A stretch of 64,000 nt of DNA from Pieris napi (Eukaryota > Arthropoda > Insecta > Lepidoptera > Pieridae): positions 4,040,501-4,104,500 of the forward strand of contig NC_062259.1 of assembly GCF_905475465.1 (NCBI RefSeq). Direction: 5' to 3'. Position numbers and translations under genes: made by a program. The notes under the pieces were generated by a model. It saw nothing but the letters and a program-made list of their open reading frames with translations. It did no database searches and was not told the DNA's origin. This document shows, piece after piece, positions 24,785 to 37,694 of this stretch (positions within the stretch are counted from its first letter, which is position 1; every line of letters starts with the position of its first letter).

Positions 24785-25121
24785 GAAGTTATACTTCTTT
24801 GGCATTATTAAAAATAGTTTTTGATTGCATGCAAATAATTAATTATAATTAAATAATCAAAGACTGGAAAAGGAGTCATTATAGTCAATAAAGTTCAGCT
24901 TACATTTGAAAAATTAAATAAATAAATATTTATTATTATTCTCTTACATTAAGTGTAATATAAATTCTTTTATTATTCGAATGTTGTTTTTAAATTATGT
25001 TTAATGCCGTAGCATCTTCCGTGGGCAACTTCATTCTGTTAATTTTGAGTCACGGTGCGCGCGCATCACAAAATTTCACTCTCATCAATTTTTCATAACG
25101 CGCCTAAAGAAGTATAACTTC
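24785..25121. mobile_element. MITE with GAAGTTATACTTCTTT ends (337 bp)
   Basis: GAAGTTATACTTCTTT at 24785-24800 is mirrored by AAAGAAGTATAACTTC at 25106-25121. The segments just outside the left end (GCGTGTACTTATGTAC) and inside the right end (GCGCGCATC) are GC-richer. A similar CGTGTACTCGTGTA...AAACTTCTTT scrap occurs at 54945-54985. The target duplication is unresolved. Confidence 0.65.
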
Positions 25122-27039
25122 AAAAATCAGTCATCTATTAACTAAATGACTCATTGTTCTCTTTTCACTAATGAAAACATTATTTTTTTACAGAAAGAGG
25201 TAAAGATATTCCCTAATTAACAGACTGATGCACAAAGACTGAAAATAAATTTTTTACATAATATAAACTTTTTTATATGTTTGATTTTGTTGTATAATGT
25301 TAAGCTATACCTACCAATTACTCGTAATTGCTTCAATAATACTTTAAGTGCTTTAAGTAGCGACCTACACACAATTTTGTTCTGTAATATGTATTTGTTA
25401 GAAGTTGAGTGAAATATAATGTAATGTGCGCTTTTCAATCAATGAAACGCTTTTCGAAATTTTCGGGATTTAGTCATCAACAGATTACTAAATTCCAGCT
25501 AAATCGTCATCAGCGGGTTTGTATTTTAATTGTAAATTTACCGTTTAATTCCAATACTGTGAATAAGTTAGTTATTTCAGAGGTAACTTGTTTACCGTTA
25601 AAACATTACCATAGCCTAGTTGCACTTACTTTAGCTTCTATAAACGAAATTAGTTACATAACATATATTATCTTTTCTAATATATGTTGATGTTAGTTTA
25701 GTTTAAATTATTTTAGTAATTTATGTTATTAACAACTTATTACGTTTTTAACTCGTCATTGATTTAACACTTTTCACCTTACCTTATCCCTTCCTCGAAT
25801 AGGTAACATACCATATTTTGGTTTACATTAATTCATAAAGGGTTGTTGGTGACACGCTTTTAATTTAAGGATTACGATCAAAATTGAAAATTTTGCGCCG
25901 TCCATATGTAATTGGTTTTTGACATTCGGAATCATATTACTACTGATAAAAGCTTACTTCCAGACGACCCAGTTGTCTGGTTTGTATCTTAACCATAAAT
26001 TGGAACAGAGTCGCAACGATACGTCGTATAACAGTTTTGTTATACGACATATCGTCGCAAGATATATACAAAAGATCGTAGCTGTCACGAGCTGTAGTTT
26101 GGTGCACTTGATACATGTATTACGGAAGGACGTTAAAGAATTCGTAATGTTCTAGACTTGGGTGGTGTCTTCAACTATCTTGTGCCGTAAGTTAAGTAGT
26201 CTCGCGCTTTCGATATAATCCTAATTATTGTTTGTAATTGTAATTGTTGTGTGTTAAAGGAACAGAAACAGTTACAGGTGTGATGGTCAATCGAGAAATG
26301 TTCCGTCATCGACAGTAATTTTTGATCATGATTTTTTTATACCTACTGAGTCTCTCTGATAATTAGTAGATTGTAATCAGTAACTAACACTTATTGTTTA
26401 ACTTGCATCTCTTCCTTTCTTCTGTTCATCCTTCGTCTATTTTGCACTTTTATTTCGTCTGTTATTTACCGACGGCACTTAGTGGCAGGGTCTATCATAT
26501 CACTTCATGTCCGTGATTGAGTAAGACAATGAGAGGCCCTATAGTTTTCATATCGCATTGCGTGCGGTAATTTCTGCAGTATCTTTATTATATTAGAAAT
26601 ACATTTATTAATATTTAAGAATATAATTTAAATGAAGTTTAAATAACTAAAAATGTACTATGTAGTTTTTATATCACATTTTAAATTTCTTTAACAATAC
26701 CGAAGAAGAGTTCCAGGTACTAATAGAGGCTTTAGTTCTTTTAATACCATCAAAATAGGTAATTTCTCATTGTAGCCATGACAAATCGTGCATATTCTCT
26801 CAGAAGTTGCGGTAATTAGTGGTGTTCCCAACTCATAGGACATTTTATACACATTTAAAGGCTTCAAGATAGTGGTTTTACCGCATACAAAACTTAATTA
26901 AAGTTGTTAAGAAGCTCGCAGCTTAGAAGCTTAGATATCTCTAAGTTATATATCTGATGATTAATGGAATATGACGTGCCTTCAAACGTATGTGTAAAAA
27001 TTTGTTTTTAAATTTTTCCTTTTGAAACGATTTATTTGT
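25122..27039. other. AT-rich noncoding stretch with one strong short hairpin
   Basis: At 26016-26055 two 17-nt arms (left ACGATACGTCGTATAAC) pair with one mismatch around a 6-nt loop. No protein gene was recognised; a 93-codon frame at 25409 lacks motifs. Confidence 0.5.
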
Positions 27040-27304
27040 ATGTTTTTTTTTTTTTTTTTTTTAAGACAATTCACACCAATTGACCTAGTCCCATGCTAAA
27101 CTGGTGAAGCTTGTGTTATGGGTACTAGGCAACGGATATACATACATATTATAGATAGATGGACATATAAATACATATTTAAACACCCAAGACCTAAGCA
27201 CAACACCAAATGCTCATCACATCGATGTTCGTCTCAGCCGGGGATCGAACCCGGGACCCATTGATTCGCAGTCAGGGGTACTAACCACAAGACCAATGAG
27301 TCGT
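27040..27304 (-). repeat. Second tRNA-derived SINE family, full copy
   Basis: Minus strand: tRNA-like head with GTCTTGTGGTTAGTACCCC and B box GGGTTCGATCCCCGGCTGAG, body with AACATCGATGTGATGAGCAT and GGGACTAGGTCAATTGG, and an A-rich tail (the T run at 27041-27062 on the plus strand). Other copies: 50560-50812 and a fragment at 58228-58280. Confidence 0.88.
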
Positions 27305-28536
27305 TTACTTTATGTTCGCGGTTTTTTAGCGCAATTTGGAAAACTAAGAGTAAACTTTATTTTGTAAAAAAATATTTAGGATATAAAATATTTTATCGAA
27401 TCATATAAATATCATAACTCAAGGCTTTTATATAACAATTCTAGGTATAACGAAACAAAACAATTCCGCTAAAAGTCCCTATTAACTCAATAATCCAATT
27501 TATTGTTTCACCTAACAGCGATTCTTAATTAGTTACTGTTTAATGTGTCGGCGAACAAACATAACAAATCGGAACACGCTGTATAGGCCATATTATACAT
27601 ACTTGACTTTAAAAAAAAGATATACTATAAATATACCTGGCTTGCCTCCATACCATCGCTTGCCTACCACTGAGGGTCGTTATGGTTACGAACTCTTTGA
27701 TAGATACTTTCCGTAACATCTCTTAGGATCTCCAGGTTAATGAATGGTGTCAGAAACTTTCTTGTCTAGGTGTTGTGATACGTATAAGGCCCTTGGTCTA
27801 CGTTCCTTACATTTTCCCTATTTTTTGTTAAATTTCCCATATACCTTTATAATTTCGCTGACATATTATATTTAGTTTCAGTGTGGTATATTTTTTTCGC
27901 TTTCAATTAAATTAAAAAAGCGAATATTTAAATTTATATTATTAAAAACATGTGGTTTTCGCTACAAATACTCGATGACGCAAAAAAATTACTACTCCTA
28001 ATTCTGGTGGGTCGGGTAATTAGGCCAACAACTTACGCCAATGAAAATAAGATTTTATTCTCATCGATATTGAGAAACACTGGCCAAGAGAAAATAATCT
28101 TAAAATATTTATGATTTTTCTCATCATATTTAGTAACATTTCCTGTAAATCATTATTATTTTTTTCGTGAACGTTTTCTTACGCATGCGTGTTAACAATT
28201 AGACAATTACGGAGCTTATATAATGGGAAAATTTACGTTTTACTAATAATTCGCATTTATTCACTCGGCCCTTGCTAATATTCCCCTTTGTACATGTAGG
28301 TGAACTCAGCTCTTTATTGTTTTACCAAATAACTGGCAACAACACGGCTTACACTTGCAATATATAGTAATATTATAGTAACCATTCCTTTTTTTTATTC
28401 CGTGGTTATCACATTTTATTATCCGATACATATATAATATGTACCGGCTTAAAACCCTTTTAATTATAAATCATTATTAATCAATCATTCATCAAAACCA
28501 TTTGGACTAGTGAATGAGTGTTAGTACTCGTAAGTC
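27305..28536. other. Intergenic, no gene seen
   Basis: AT-rich sequence without recognisable exons or repeat termini. Confidence 0.4.
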
Positions 28537-28539
28537 TAA

Positions 28540-28703
28540 AGGCCGATTTACATTATCTTAGTGTTTAGGAGAGTGCTTTAGGATAGTACTTTAGTTGAAA
28601 CATGTAAACGCTACTTGCTTTAGTAAACGCTACGCTAAAGAACTTGCCTTTCAAGTTGTACTAAAGCACTCTCCTAAACACTAAGATTATGTAAATCGGC
28701 CAT
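28540..28703. mobile_element. MITE, internal-deletion derivative (164 bp)
   Basis: Inverted ends AGGCCGATTTACATTATCTT continue through AGTGTTTAGGAGAGTGCTTT; TAA flanks both sides (28537-28539, 28704-28706). Its left and right portions match the two ends of the larger 46073-46725 element, which keeps extra coding sequence between them. Confidence 0.88.
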
Positions 28704-29098
28704 TAAGTGCGAAAAAGTGGTAAGTGATAAAAATTAGAACACAAGAACAGAGTGTCTTCCATTTATTAGGGACTGTAAATAGTGTTATTGGACACTTTCT
28801 TTTGTTAAATATCCTTATTAGTAAACTAAGTTAGACTTAAATTACATATTAGTTGTAAGTTAGGCTAGATCAAAATTTATGATTTTTTTAGTTATGATAG
28901 AATTTAAAAAGATTTTTTTTCATTTTTAAAAATTATTTAAGTATCAGGAAAGCATTTTGCTCCATATTCTTATAACCTTACCTAGTGCTGTTGAGCAGAC
29001 ACCATTTAAAAACTCACACATCAGGCATTTCATTTATTTATTTATTTTCCTTATTTCTTATTTTTACAGTAACTTAATACTAATACAATAGAAAGCTA

Positions 29099-30713
29099 TA
29101 GTAGGGGAGCCCACGATGCTAAATGGGGATTTACTCGAGCGTCGTAGAGACCTATTGGGATGCAATAGTAAGATTTTGATGTTAAGAAGAAAAAAAAATT
29201 ATATGATATATACCTTTACATCGGTGGGGGAAGCGGCTATAGATTTTTAAATATGTAAAAAAAACTGTTGCATGGACAATGGACATCCTCGAGCGCGTCA
29301 GATATTGGTAGCATCAATGCCCTACGTATTTTTAATAATGTACGTATGTTAATCTGATCGTTTGCATGATGCGGGTGGTTGTATTTAAAGGTTGAAAATG
29401 AAGAAAAAAAAAATTAATCGAGCGCGTCAGATTTTCTAAGGGAGTGTAAGTGCACCAAAAAAAAGCTCTCATTCACTAATCTGACGATTTCGATGGGACG
29501 CAAACCCGCAGCCATTTTCATAATGTGCAAAAAAAAATCGCCATTTTGAAATACTCAAGCGCGTCAGATTAAGATATATATGGTTCATCTTTATGTTCTA
29601 AACGTACTGTCTCATAATCTGACTATTATGTAGAGGGATTCGCCTAATCTGACAAAAAAAATTAGAAAAACGGTTCACCTTAAAGGCCATCCCTGCAACT
29701 TCCCGCTAATTCCATTCCTGGGCGCTTAAAATTGATATTTTGAGCTCTCTGAGTTCAAAGAAATAATATTTCTATGCATTTGAGCTCTCCCAGCTCGAAA
29801 GTCTGATAGAAGTTTCATAGAACACTATTTTTGGAATTTTCAAACCGCAATAACTTTTGAATGGATTAAGCAATTTGCAAATTCACGCGGTTGGCGGCAT
29901 TCGACGCAGTTTTATCATCCTCATAAGTAATTTTGCAATTTTAATTGATTGAACCACAAATTTCGGAATAATCCCGAAATAACACTTTTTCGGGTTTCTT
30001 TCGTTCACGATATCTCTCGAACGAATCAACCGCTTTTGACCAGCTTGGTGGCGATCGACGTGGTTTTTCAAGCTCAAAGGCGGATTAGTTTTTGAAGTTG
30101 ATCGATAAAGAAACCACTTTCAAAAAAAACATATTTTTTTTGAGATTTTTAAAAATTTCTCAAAATCTATCGGTCCGAATCGGTTCAAATTCACAGGAAA
30201 TGTAATTTTTAGGGAAATATTTAGAACGCCGTTTAATAGATTCCGATCGGTTTAAGGAAATGTAGGCATCACGCAGCTGCACGCATTTAACTTTATCGAC
30301 GAATTTTTGTTATTTCGGCTTGCGGAAATCGTCAGATTATATATTTTTCATTATTCTTGAATTATTTCCTTCAAAATAAAAAAAAGTTAGCTAAGCTCGA
30401 GAATGTCGAGATGACGTTTTTTTTTACAACTTTGTTGCCCTCCCCTTTTTTTACGTCACTCTCAAATTGTCAGATTAGGGGAATATATCCTTTTTAGGAT
30501 GTAATTAACTCGCCCTACCTTAATCTGACGCGCTCGAGTATTTCTGATGGTCAATTTTTTTTTACTAATCTGATCCTGTATCCTTCACGGGCGGCCTTAT
30601 ATATGGGCCTCATATTTTGTGGAGGTACTTAACCCGGTACAAGGTATCCCCCTGTATATATTATCTGCCGCGCTTTAGTAAATCCCGAAATCCCCGCTTG
30701 GGCTCCCCTACCA
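29099..30713. mobile_element. Non-autonomous TIR transposon, copy 2 (1615 bp)
   Basis: Same family and orientation as 226-1761, with ends TAGTAGGGGAGCCC and GGGCTCCCCTACCA. The flanks share only TA (29097-29098, 30714-30715), so the target copy is shortened or mutated. Similarity to copy 1 runs end to end with small indels; this copy has an extra block around 30000-30090 (TCACGATATCTCTCGAACGA) that is reduced in copy 1. The subterminal AATCTGA arrays are intact. Confidence 0.88.
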
Positions 30714-30715
30714 TA

Positions 30716-31769
30716 TTAATATAAAAATTAAACTAAACACAATATAAAAAAGAAACAAGTTAAAACCTAAACCCTAAACCTTTTTATAATAAACAGTAGA
30801 TTTTTGATGCGATCGTCATGGTTTAAGCTCAGGTCTGGACTCCAGTCTCAAAAATCGACGCCATGTGTCAGTGTGTGTAGCTCAGATGGTTGGTCTTTAA
30901 AATGTTCAAGGACTTTAGTACAACATCATTGGATTACTAGAAATAATATAAAACGAACTAGCCTTTTATTTAATGCGTGTTATTCATATCCAAAACATTA
31001 TTTACGGTTTACAAAAAAAATTAAGTCAATCTATATATTAAATATGAAACGAAAAATTTTAATGCTACGAAGTAAATCAAAATTCATGTCATTTCGTGTC
31101 AACTATTGGTTAACTATTTCGCTTTCCACGCATGAATCCCTTATTAAAGGACGAAGGCCTACTTCTGGCGTTTCCATACCTATTTATTATAATAATTAAT
31201 ACAGTTATTAATATTGATATTGCTAATAGAGCAAGAGCCCACGACGGCCAGACCTTCGTTATTTAATAAAAGCTGAAAGTTCTTCTGTGCGCGTCCCCTA
31301 TACAGGTAAGAACGACCACGGACAGGGCAGGTAACAGGTAGTAAAGGTGTATAAAATAGTACCTTAAATTCGTTAAAGTATAATGCTCAATTTTTTATAT
31401 TTTATTAGGGATAACTTCAGAAATCTCGTCATCCATTGCCAGACACTTATGACAGTTGCTACCCCCTGCCAGACACCCCTAAACTTTAATAAATTATAAT
31501 TATACTTTCGTTAGAGTATAAAAGATACATATGAAAATAAAATAAAAAAATAAAATATGTTTATTATGGAACATAAGATACATGTATCACTTATTCCACG
31601 TCATTAAATTTGAAGGCATCCCTACTCATCGGCAAAGAAGACAGAGGGTGTAGGCCGAGAGAAAAAGCCGGCGTAAAAAACTCTCGGTACTCTTTTAAAA
31701 CAGCAAATCATCGAACAACACTTATTTAAAACAAATATCGCAAATTAATTAGAAGTAGCCTGTCTAGCA
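30716..31769. other. Noncoding flank and LINE 3' region
   Basis: A 131-codon frame at 30804-31199 has no recognisable domain. From about 31540 the sequence is probably the 3' UTR of the minus-strand LINE fragment that follows. TGCCAGACAC recurs at about 31440, 31477 and 32258 on both sides of the LINE, suggesting it landed in a repeat. Confidence 0.4.
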
Positions 31770-32225
31770 CTAGTCCCAGGCCCTTTTATCAACTAGATAA
31801 TCGTTGACTTTATAGTAAGCCTTTTTACACAGCTTTTCTTTAATACATTTCTTAAATTTATTGAAAGGCAGTGATAAAAGAGCCTCTGGGATTTTATTAA
31901 AGAAGAGTATCCCTTTCCCCAAAAAAGAATTACTAACTTTAGATAGTCTAGTACGGGGAAATTGCAGCCTGCGTTTGTTCCGTGTATTAACATTGTGCGT
32001 ATGTTCTATTCTAGTAAACTTATCACTATTTTTGTATACATACATAATATTTTCATAAATATATTGCGAGGGAAAGGTAAGTATATTAATTTCCTTGAAT
32101 GTATCTCTAAGAGATTCCCTACATTTTAAATTATAGATTGCACGAATAGCCCTCTTCTGCAGGATGAAAATAGTTTCGACATCAGCAGCAATGTTATTTG
32201 GGGACCTATGAAAAAATGTCACCTC
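31770..32225 (-). pseudogene. Non-LTR retrotransposon (Jockey/CR1-like) ORF2 C terminus
   Basis: An open frame of 150 residues reads ILQKRAIRAIYNLKCRESLR, then ILTFPSQYIYENIMYV, NTRNKRRL, SFLGKGILFFNKIP and FKKCIKEKLCKKAYY. This is the conserved tail found after the reverse transcriptase in insect Jockey/CR1-type elements. Everything upstream (endonuclease, reverse transcriptase) is missing, as expected of a 5'-truncated insertion. The frame is intact, so insertion is fairly recent. Confidence 0.8.
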
Positions 32226-32229
32226 AATA

Positions 32230-33355
32230 GCCGGACAGTTTTAATGGTTTTTACACCTTGCCAGACACATTGAAAGTCCGCTGTAGGTCCTAGCGCGAGC
32301 GCTTAGTCGATTGCGATATTTAAAGATATCCAATAAAAAAAATATTTTATTACGTTCATAGCCATGTTAAATAAAGTAAAAAAATTAATTTTATTATTAT
32401 AAAGTACAAAAAAAAGGTCAGGGGTCAAGGGTTAACATTGCTACATTTTTCCACGTATATTATTTCCTTGTGTATCGCTTACTAACTTATTAATATTTAC
32501 CTAGGTTTTTTTTATTAATATTTTACATACTTGCGCACGGGGTAATAAAGCCTACATTTAAAGAAACGAACAAAGACAAACTATAATGGAAAGGATATAT
32601 GTTGGCGACGCGGGTAAGCTTCAAATTTCACGCTGCGCAATTTTGTATCAGAGTAAGTTAAGAATGTTTCTTAAAAACCTTTTTTTATAATCGTAATGCG
32701 TAACAAGTCGTACGGGTATTGCTTGTTATCTTTTTTGCTCGTTTGTTGTCCTGACAGAATATCGGCATTTGCAATATTATGTTTCACTTTGTAGCCTTCC
32801 TCGTAAACAGTTAATTTCTAAACCTTTTACTATACGTATTTCTATAAATAATGCAATAAGAAAACAGACTTAATTAGTTTCGTGATTTATTGATTTTTTT
32901 ATATCAGTTAAGTACTACTATACGGTATATTATTTATTAAAGTGTAGACTCACACGGATAGACTGCATAGCGACGGAGATATATTATCTCCGTCTGTAAC
33001 CAAAGCGTGCAATGTAGAAAATAAGGAAATAAATATTTGATTGATTGAATTATGTTCTTTATCTGTGTGCGAATTTACTGTTATTATAGATTGTGTGTAA
33101 TAGACGCTGGTTCTAGTAAAGAAACCGACGAAAACCCTTCCAAGCTTATTTATCTACTCCGCGGTTATATTAAATGCACTTCAGTAGTATGTAACACTTT
33201 TGAAAACTAATTACCTGTTACCTTTAACAAGGACCTGGGCGCATTTTTAAATACCTATTTGAATAATATAGTACGTAGATGTTTATCATCTTATTAATCG
33301 TTCATGATGAGCATCTCAATAGGCTATCCCGTATGAATTTCCTAAAGAGTCCAAT
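32230..33355. other. Intergenic, no gene seen
   Basis: AT-rich. A short perfect stem (GACGGAGATA...TATCTCCGTC) lies at 32972-32994, followed by AAATAAATATTTGATTGATTG, which resembles the 3' end of a LINE or transcript. Confidence 0.4.
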
Positions 33356-33479
33356 CTAGAACTCTGCGTTAAATATTTTAGAAGTTTTTATTAGAACATT
33401 ATTTTGACTTATAAAAAAAGTACGTATGAAACCTTGGTTTGTACAAGTTCTTTTTATTGCATAATAAAACATTTTGCAA

Positions 33480-34531
33480 TTAAATCGAATGTCTAAAATG
33501 TAGACTTTTGTAGATGTGTCTACGAACTCTTTACAATAATAGATGTAGTGTTCACCACTGCATAACACACATTTGACTTCCGGTTTTTTCACATCCTTGT
33601 GTATACCTGAATGAAAGGACTTAGGTTTAGCAATAGGTGTAGCAACAGGTTTAGGGTATGGTGATTTTACTCTGTGACTGTCTATCATTTCTAACGATCG
33701 AAATCTAGCTTCTAGAAAATCCCGCAGTTCTGTCCAAGTAGGTAATTCGGTATTACTCAAACTAAGTTGTTGTTCCCATCTCTTTATTGATTCATGGTCC
33801 ATCTTTGATATTACTAAATAGTTAATAATCATATCCCAAGTGTCGGTTTTCACACCGAGATTTTGCAATGTTTTTAAGCATACCGACGTAGTGTCTACCA
33901 ATTGTTTGATTGAACTCGATGTCTCCGTACAAGGTTATACCTTCTGTGTAAATAATGTTCTTAAAATTGCATAGCAATTTAAAGTCCGTAGTCGAAAAGT
34001 TGCGTATTAATAAAGTTCTGGATCACCCGATAAATTACTTTTCAGATAATGTAGTTTTTGCATCGGTGTTAAAGACTTGTTGTTATGAATCACGGACCAA
34101 AATAAGTCATTTAAAGTTGTCCATTCTTCATATTTACCTCCAAACTTCGGTATTTGTATTGACGGTAATTTAATATCATTTAATAATCTCTGTTCATCGC
34201 CACCCGCTATTGAGGTATATGAAAAAGGAGACTGTTTGGTTAAGTGTTGATAGTCCTCCTTCATAGTGGACTTGTACTGAATATATAACTCATCAAAAAT
34301 ATCACTAAAGTTTCCTTTAAAATAGGTACTTTCCATTTCTTCGTCTTTAGATATTTTTAAAATTAAACTTTTGTGTCCTTCCTTAAAGTCCCGCCATAAT
34401 TGTTCTAAAACTTGTAATCGAGTTTCTATATATGGTATTTTTATTCTGTCTTTCGGTGATTTCCTATAATTCTTTTCTGCACTTCTTAATGTCTCCAACA
34501 ACTTAAATTGGTACTCAAAGAGACCCTCCAT
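33480..34531 (-). pseudogene. BEL/Pao LTR retrotransposon gag, broken
   Basis: From ATG 34531 a 174-residue frame contains LPSIQIPKFGGKYEEW, LNDLFWSVIHNN and MQKLHYLKSNLSGD, the conserved core of BEL/Pao gag (DUF1759-like). After a stop, similarity resumes at 33901 with LKTLQNLGVKTDTWDMIINY and LPTWTELRDFLEARFRSLE, then the zinc knuckle CVLCSGEHYIYYC. Pol and LTRs were not found. The R1-like element at 34679 is inserted just upstream of this gag, and the other side of the insertion (37371-37408) should be its leader. Confidence 0.82.
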
Positions 34532-34683
34532 CGTACACTATGACTTTGAGCGTAGTTCGTAACTATCCGATTACTCAGACCCACTGAAAAAACTGAACAC
34601 AGCCCAACGTAAAAGTAATTTATTTCGTTTTTATAGGTTAAATTCACTTTTATAATGTTATTATATAACATTAACAATTAACA

Positions 34684-36102
34684 TTGCAAAGAAGACGCCC
34701 TGGAGCTCACCGGACCAGTGTATTCTGGTGGTCGGCAGAACTCGCCCAGTTGCGGATTGCTTGTGTAGCAGCTCGTCGAGGCTACACCAGGACTCGCAGA
34801 AGGCGACCAATTCGCATAGAAGAGGAAAAACAAGCATATAGCGTATACCGAGATGCAAAACTGGCGCTGCGAATAGGTATCGCCGAAGCAAAAAAGAAAG
34901 CATGGCAAGAACTGCTTGACACCCTGGAGCGGGATCCCTGGGGACGCCCGTATCAGATTGTCACAAACAAGCTGCGCTCGTGGGCCCCGCCACTCACGAA
35001 AAACATGGAGCCGGAACTGCTCAGCACAGTGGTTGCGGAACTTTTTCCTGAACGCGACGCCCTGAGCTCCCCACATGAGACGACCACGGAACACAGTGTC
35101 ACAGTGTCTGAAGTATCTCCTTCGGAGCTGAAGACAGCAATAACACGCATGACCACTAAAAAAACTGCACCTGGTCCCGATGGCATGCACGGACGAGTGT
35201 TAGCTCTGGCCCTCGACGCTGGTCTTGACATGCGCTTTCGAGGCCTACTCACGAAATGTCTTAGAAATGGCCTCTTTCCGTCGACATGGAAGACTGGGTT
35301 GCTAGTTCTTCTAAAAAAAGGTGGAAAACCTACAGAGTCACCATCAGCGTATCGACCTATAGTTCTCCTAGATGAAGCCGGCAAGCTCTTCGAGCGTATT
35401 ATTGCCGGTCGGATTTACAATCATTTGGAAACTATAGGACCAAACATACATGAGGCTCAATTCGGCTTCCGGAAACATAGGTCAGCGATCGACGCAATTG
35501 CGCGCCTGCGAAGCGTCTGCGAGGAGCAGGTGTCACGGGGCAGAGTTGTTTTCGCGGTATCGTTAGACATCGCGAAAGCTTTCAATTCCTTGCCATGGGA
35601 CTGTATCGCGGACGGCCTACGCCACCACGGCTTACCGGCCTATATAAGAAAATGTGTAGCATCGTACGTCAACGGCCGCCGTGTTATCTTCCCGAAACAA
35701 AATGGCATAGGGAGTCAACTCATCAAGTGCGGCGTCCCACAAGGCTCGGTTCTTGGCCCCCTTCTTTGGAACATAGGTTACGATAGGGTGCTGCGACCGA
35801 AACTAGTCCCTGGAGTGTCAACTATATGCTATGCAGACGACACCCTCGTGGTCGCTATTGGAGAAGATTTTAAGGAAGCGCGCCTCCGAGCGACAGCTGG
35901 AGTAGCTCGGGTGGTTTCTCAAATCAAGAAGCTCGGCCTTGTTGTCGCCCTTCAGAAATCAGAAGCTATATGCTTCTACGGCCACAGAAAAGCTCCACCT
36001 CAAGACGTAGACATCATCGTCGGCGGAGTAGCTATCCGGGTCGGTACTACGCTCAAATACCTTGGGCTGATTCTTGACCCACGGTGGACTTTCAGCCCCT
36101 AA
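34684..36102 (+). pseudogene. Reverse transcriptase part of the R1-like ORF2
   Basis: The frame contains the reverse transcriptase blocks in order: KKTAPGPDGMHGRVL, SAYRPIVLLDEAGKLFERII, EAQFGFRKHRSAIDAI, VSLDIAKAFNSLPW, GVPQGSVLGPLLWN and the catalytic ICYADDTLVV, then TTLKYLGLILDPRWTF. It then stops (36100-36102) because of a frameshift; the protein resumes in another frame at about 36085. The apparent ATG at 34684 is internal to a longer ancestral ORF. All catalytic aspartates are present, but the gene is truncated and frameshifted. Confidence 0.92.
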
Positions 36103-37102
36103 GCTCACCGCCACCGCAAACATGCTCTCGCACATAATGCCAAACCTCGGCGGGCCGAGTGGGGGGTGTCGCCTCTTATACGCAAATGCGATCCAGGCAA
36201 AAGCACTGTACGGGTGTCCCATATGGGCCGACGAACTGACCGGGTACAATCGCACAATACTCAGGCAGTCGCAGCGAGTGGTCGCTGCCAGGGTTGCGAG
36301 GGCGTACCGCACTGTGTCTTATGACTCAGTGTGTGTTATAGCCGGTACCGCGCCATGGCATCTCGATGCGGCTGCTTTTAGTGAAGTATATTGGAGGAGG
36401 GCCGAAGCTCGGGAAAAAGGGGATAACCCCACACTGGAACAATTAAACGCGTGGCGAGCCTTAGGAGACCAGGAATTGTTAGTAGAGTGGGAAAGAGAGC
36501 TGGCGGATGCGAGTGCCGGTAAATATACTACCGAAGCCCTCAGACCTTTGCTTCAACTTTGGGTAAAGAGGCGCTGGGGTCACCTCAGCTATCGACTTGT
36601 GCAGATGCTGTCCGGACACGGATGTTTTGGTAGCTATCTGCACAAAGTAGTAGGGTGTGAGGAGTCACCAACCTGTCACCACTGTGTCGGAGACAGCCAG
36701 GACGACGCCCTGCATACACTTAGGGACTGCCCAGCATGGGAAGCGGAAAGGAGACCTTTGTTAGATGCCCTCCAGGGCGAGGACGCAATACTGCCAAACG
36801 TAGTGAAAGCCATATTGAGCGCAGGAAATGACGGCTCGTGGAAAATCTTCTATAATTTCTGCGAGTCAGTCATGAAAGTCAAAGAAGAAGCGGGAAGAAC
36901 CAGGGAGCTTTGTCCCGGAACCCGTCCGCGGCGGCGAAAGAAACCGCAGGCCCGTCAAATCCTCGCCACCTTGGGCACTCTTTGTGCCCAAGCGGGGAAG
37001 CAGGGGTCCATGCGTTCAAAAGAAGGGATGGTGATCCATCCCTGCAAGCACTGGACCCGATCTCTCCTAGCTATTCCTAAAAGCGTATGGCCCGATCTGT
37101 GA
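36085..37102 (+). pseudogene. C-terminal zinc-knuckle part of the R1-like ORF2
   Basis: This is a continuation of the preceding reverse transcriptase in a shifted frame: LSAPKLTATANMLSHIMPNL, AKALYGCPIWADEL and the connector region. A CCHC-type knuckle then follows with CHHC, H and C in CHHCVGDSQDDALHTLRDC, and a basic tail PRRRKKPQAR, ending at TGA 37100-37102. This C-terminal architecture is typical of R1-clade elements. Confidence 0.88.
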
Positions 37103-37408
37103 AGGATACTTGCTGTGTCAAGTATCTTCACAAATCAACAATGGGCGGGGAGAGGCGGACACAACCGCCGCATCGCATGTCGGGAAGCGGATAAGGCTCT
37201 GCTGTTACCGCATCCCGCCTTAGGCGATTGTTGGTGGCGCCTTGGGGTTTTAGTGGGTATGCACATTCGCGAGTCCCACATAACCCTCCCGCACTAAGCA
37301 GTCGCACCGCGGTGGGGTATGCGCAATGCATTTCCCCAAGTAAAAAAAAAAAAAAAATAACATTAACAATAGCGACGTTATCCGGTTCGATTTTGGACCA
37401 TATGTTAA

Positions 37409-37691
37409 GGGAGCGTTCAAGTATTACGTAACGCAATTTTTAGAGATTATTGACCCCCCCTCCCCCATGTAACGCGCCGTAACGTTTTTCTGTACCCAAT
37501 AGTAAAACGTTTCTTGACCACCCAGTGACTCTTTATACCTAAAAGTTACTATTATATGGTATAAAGTACTGGAAAGTTGAAAATAATATTAACAATAACG
37601 CGCCATTCAATCCCCTTCCCGCATCGTAACGTTTTACAAATAGACACCCCCCCCCCTCCCAAAATTCGTTTCGTAATACTTGAACGCTCCC
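37409..37691. mobile_element. MITE with GGGAGCGTTCAAGTATTACG ends (283 bp)
   Basis: GGGAGCGTTCAAGTATTACG on the left is matched by CGTAATACTTGAACGCTCCC on the right. TAA flanks both ends (37406-37408, 37692-37694). Long C runs occur in both arms. It is inserted about 40 bp beyond the R1 target duplication, so it and the R1 element both sit in the BEL/Pao leader region. Confidence 0.88.
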
Positions 37692-37694
37692 TAA

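Larger units (their letters stand above)
34679..37356 (+). mobile_element. 5'-truncated R1-like non-LTR retrotransposon with poly(A) and 14-bp target duplication
   Basis: The 14-bp ATAACATTAACAAT is present at 34665-34678 and again at 37357-37370, directly after an A run (37342-37356). This is the classic footprint of target-primed insertion. The element is GC-rich in an AT-rich region. The 3' UTR contains two inverted AAGTATCTTCAC-type segments near 37100-37135. The N-terminal endonuclease half is missing. Confidence 0.92.

Noticed and set aside
25409..25690. 93-codon frame
   Set aside because: No motif and composition like the surrounding noncoding DNA.
30804..31199. 131-codon open frame
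   Set aside because: No recognisable domain, biased to A/T-rich codons, begins just after a transposon end, and has no splice context. Treated as chance.
34678..35384. Antisense open frames of 143-170 codons over the R1-like element
   Set aside because: They mirror the GC-rich reverse-transcriptase frame on the other strand and show no domain.
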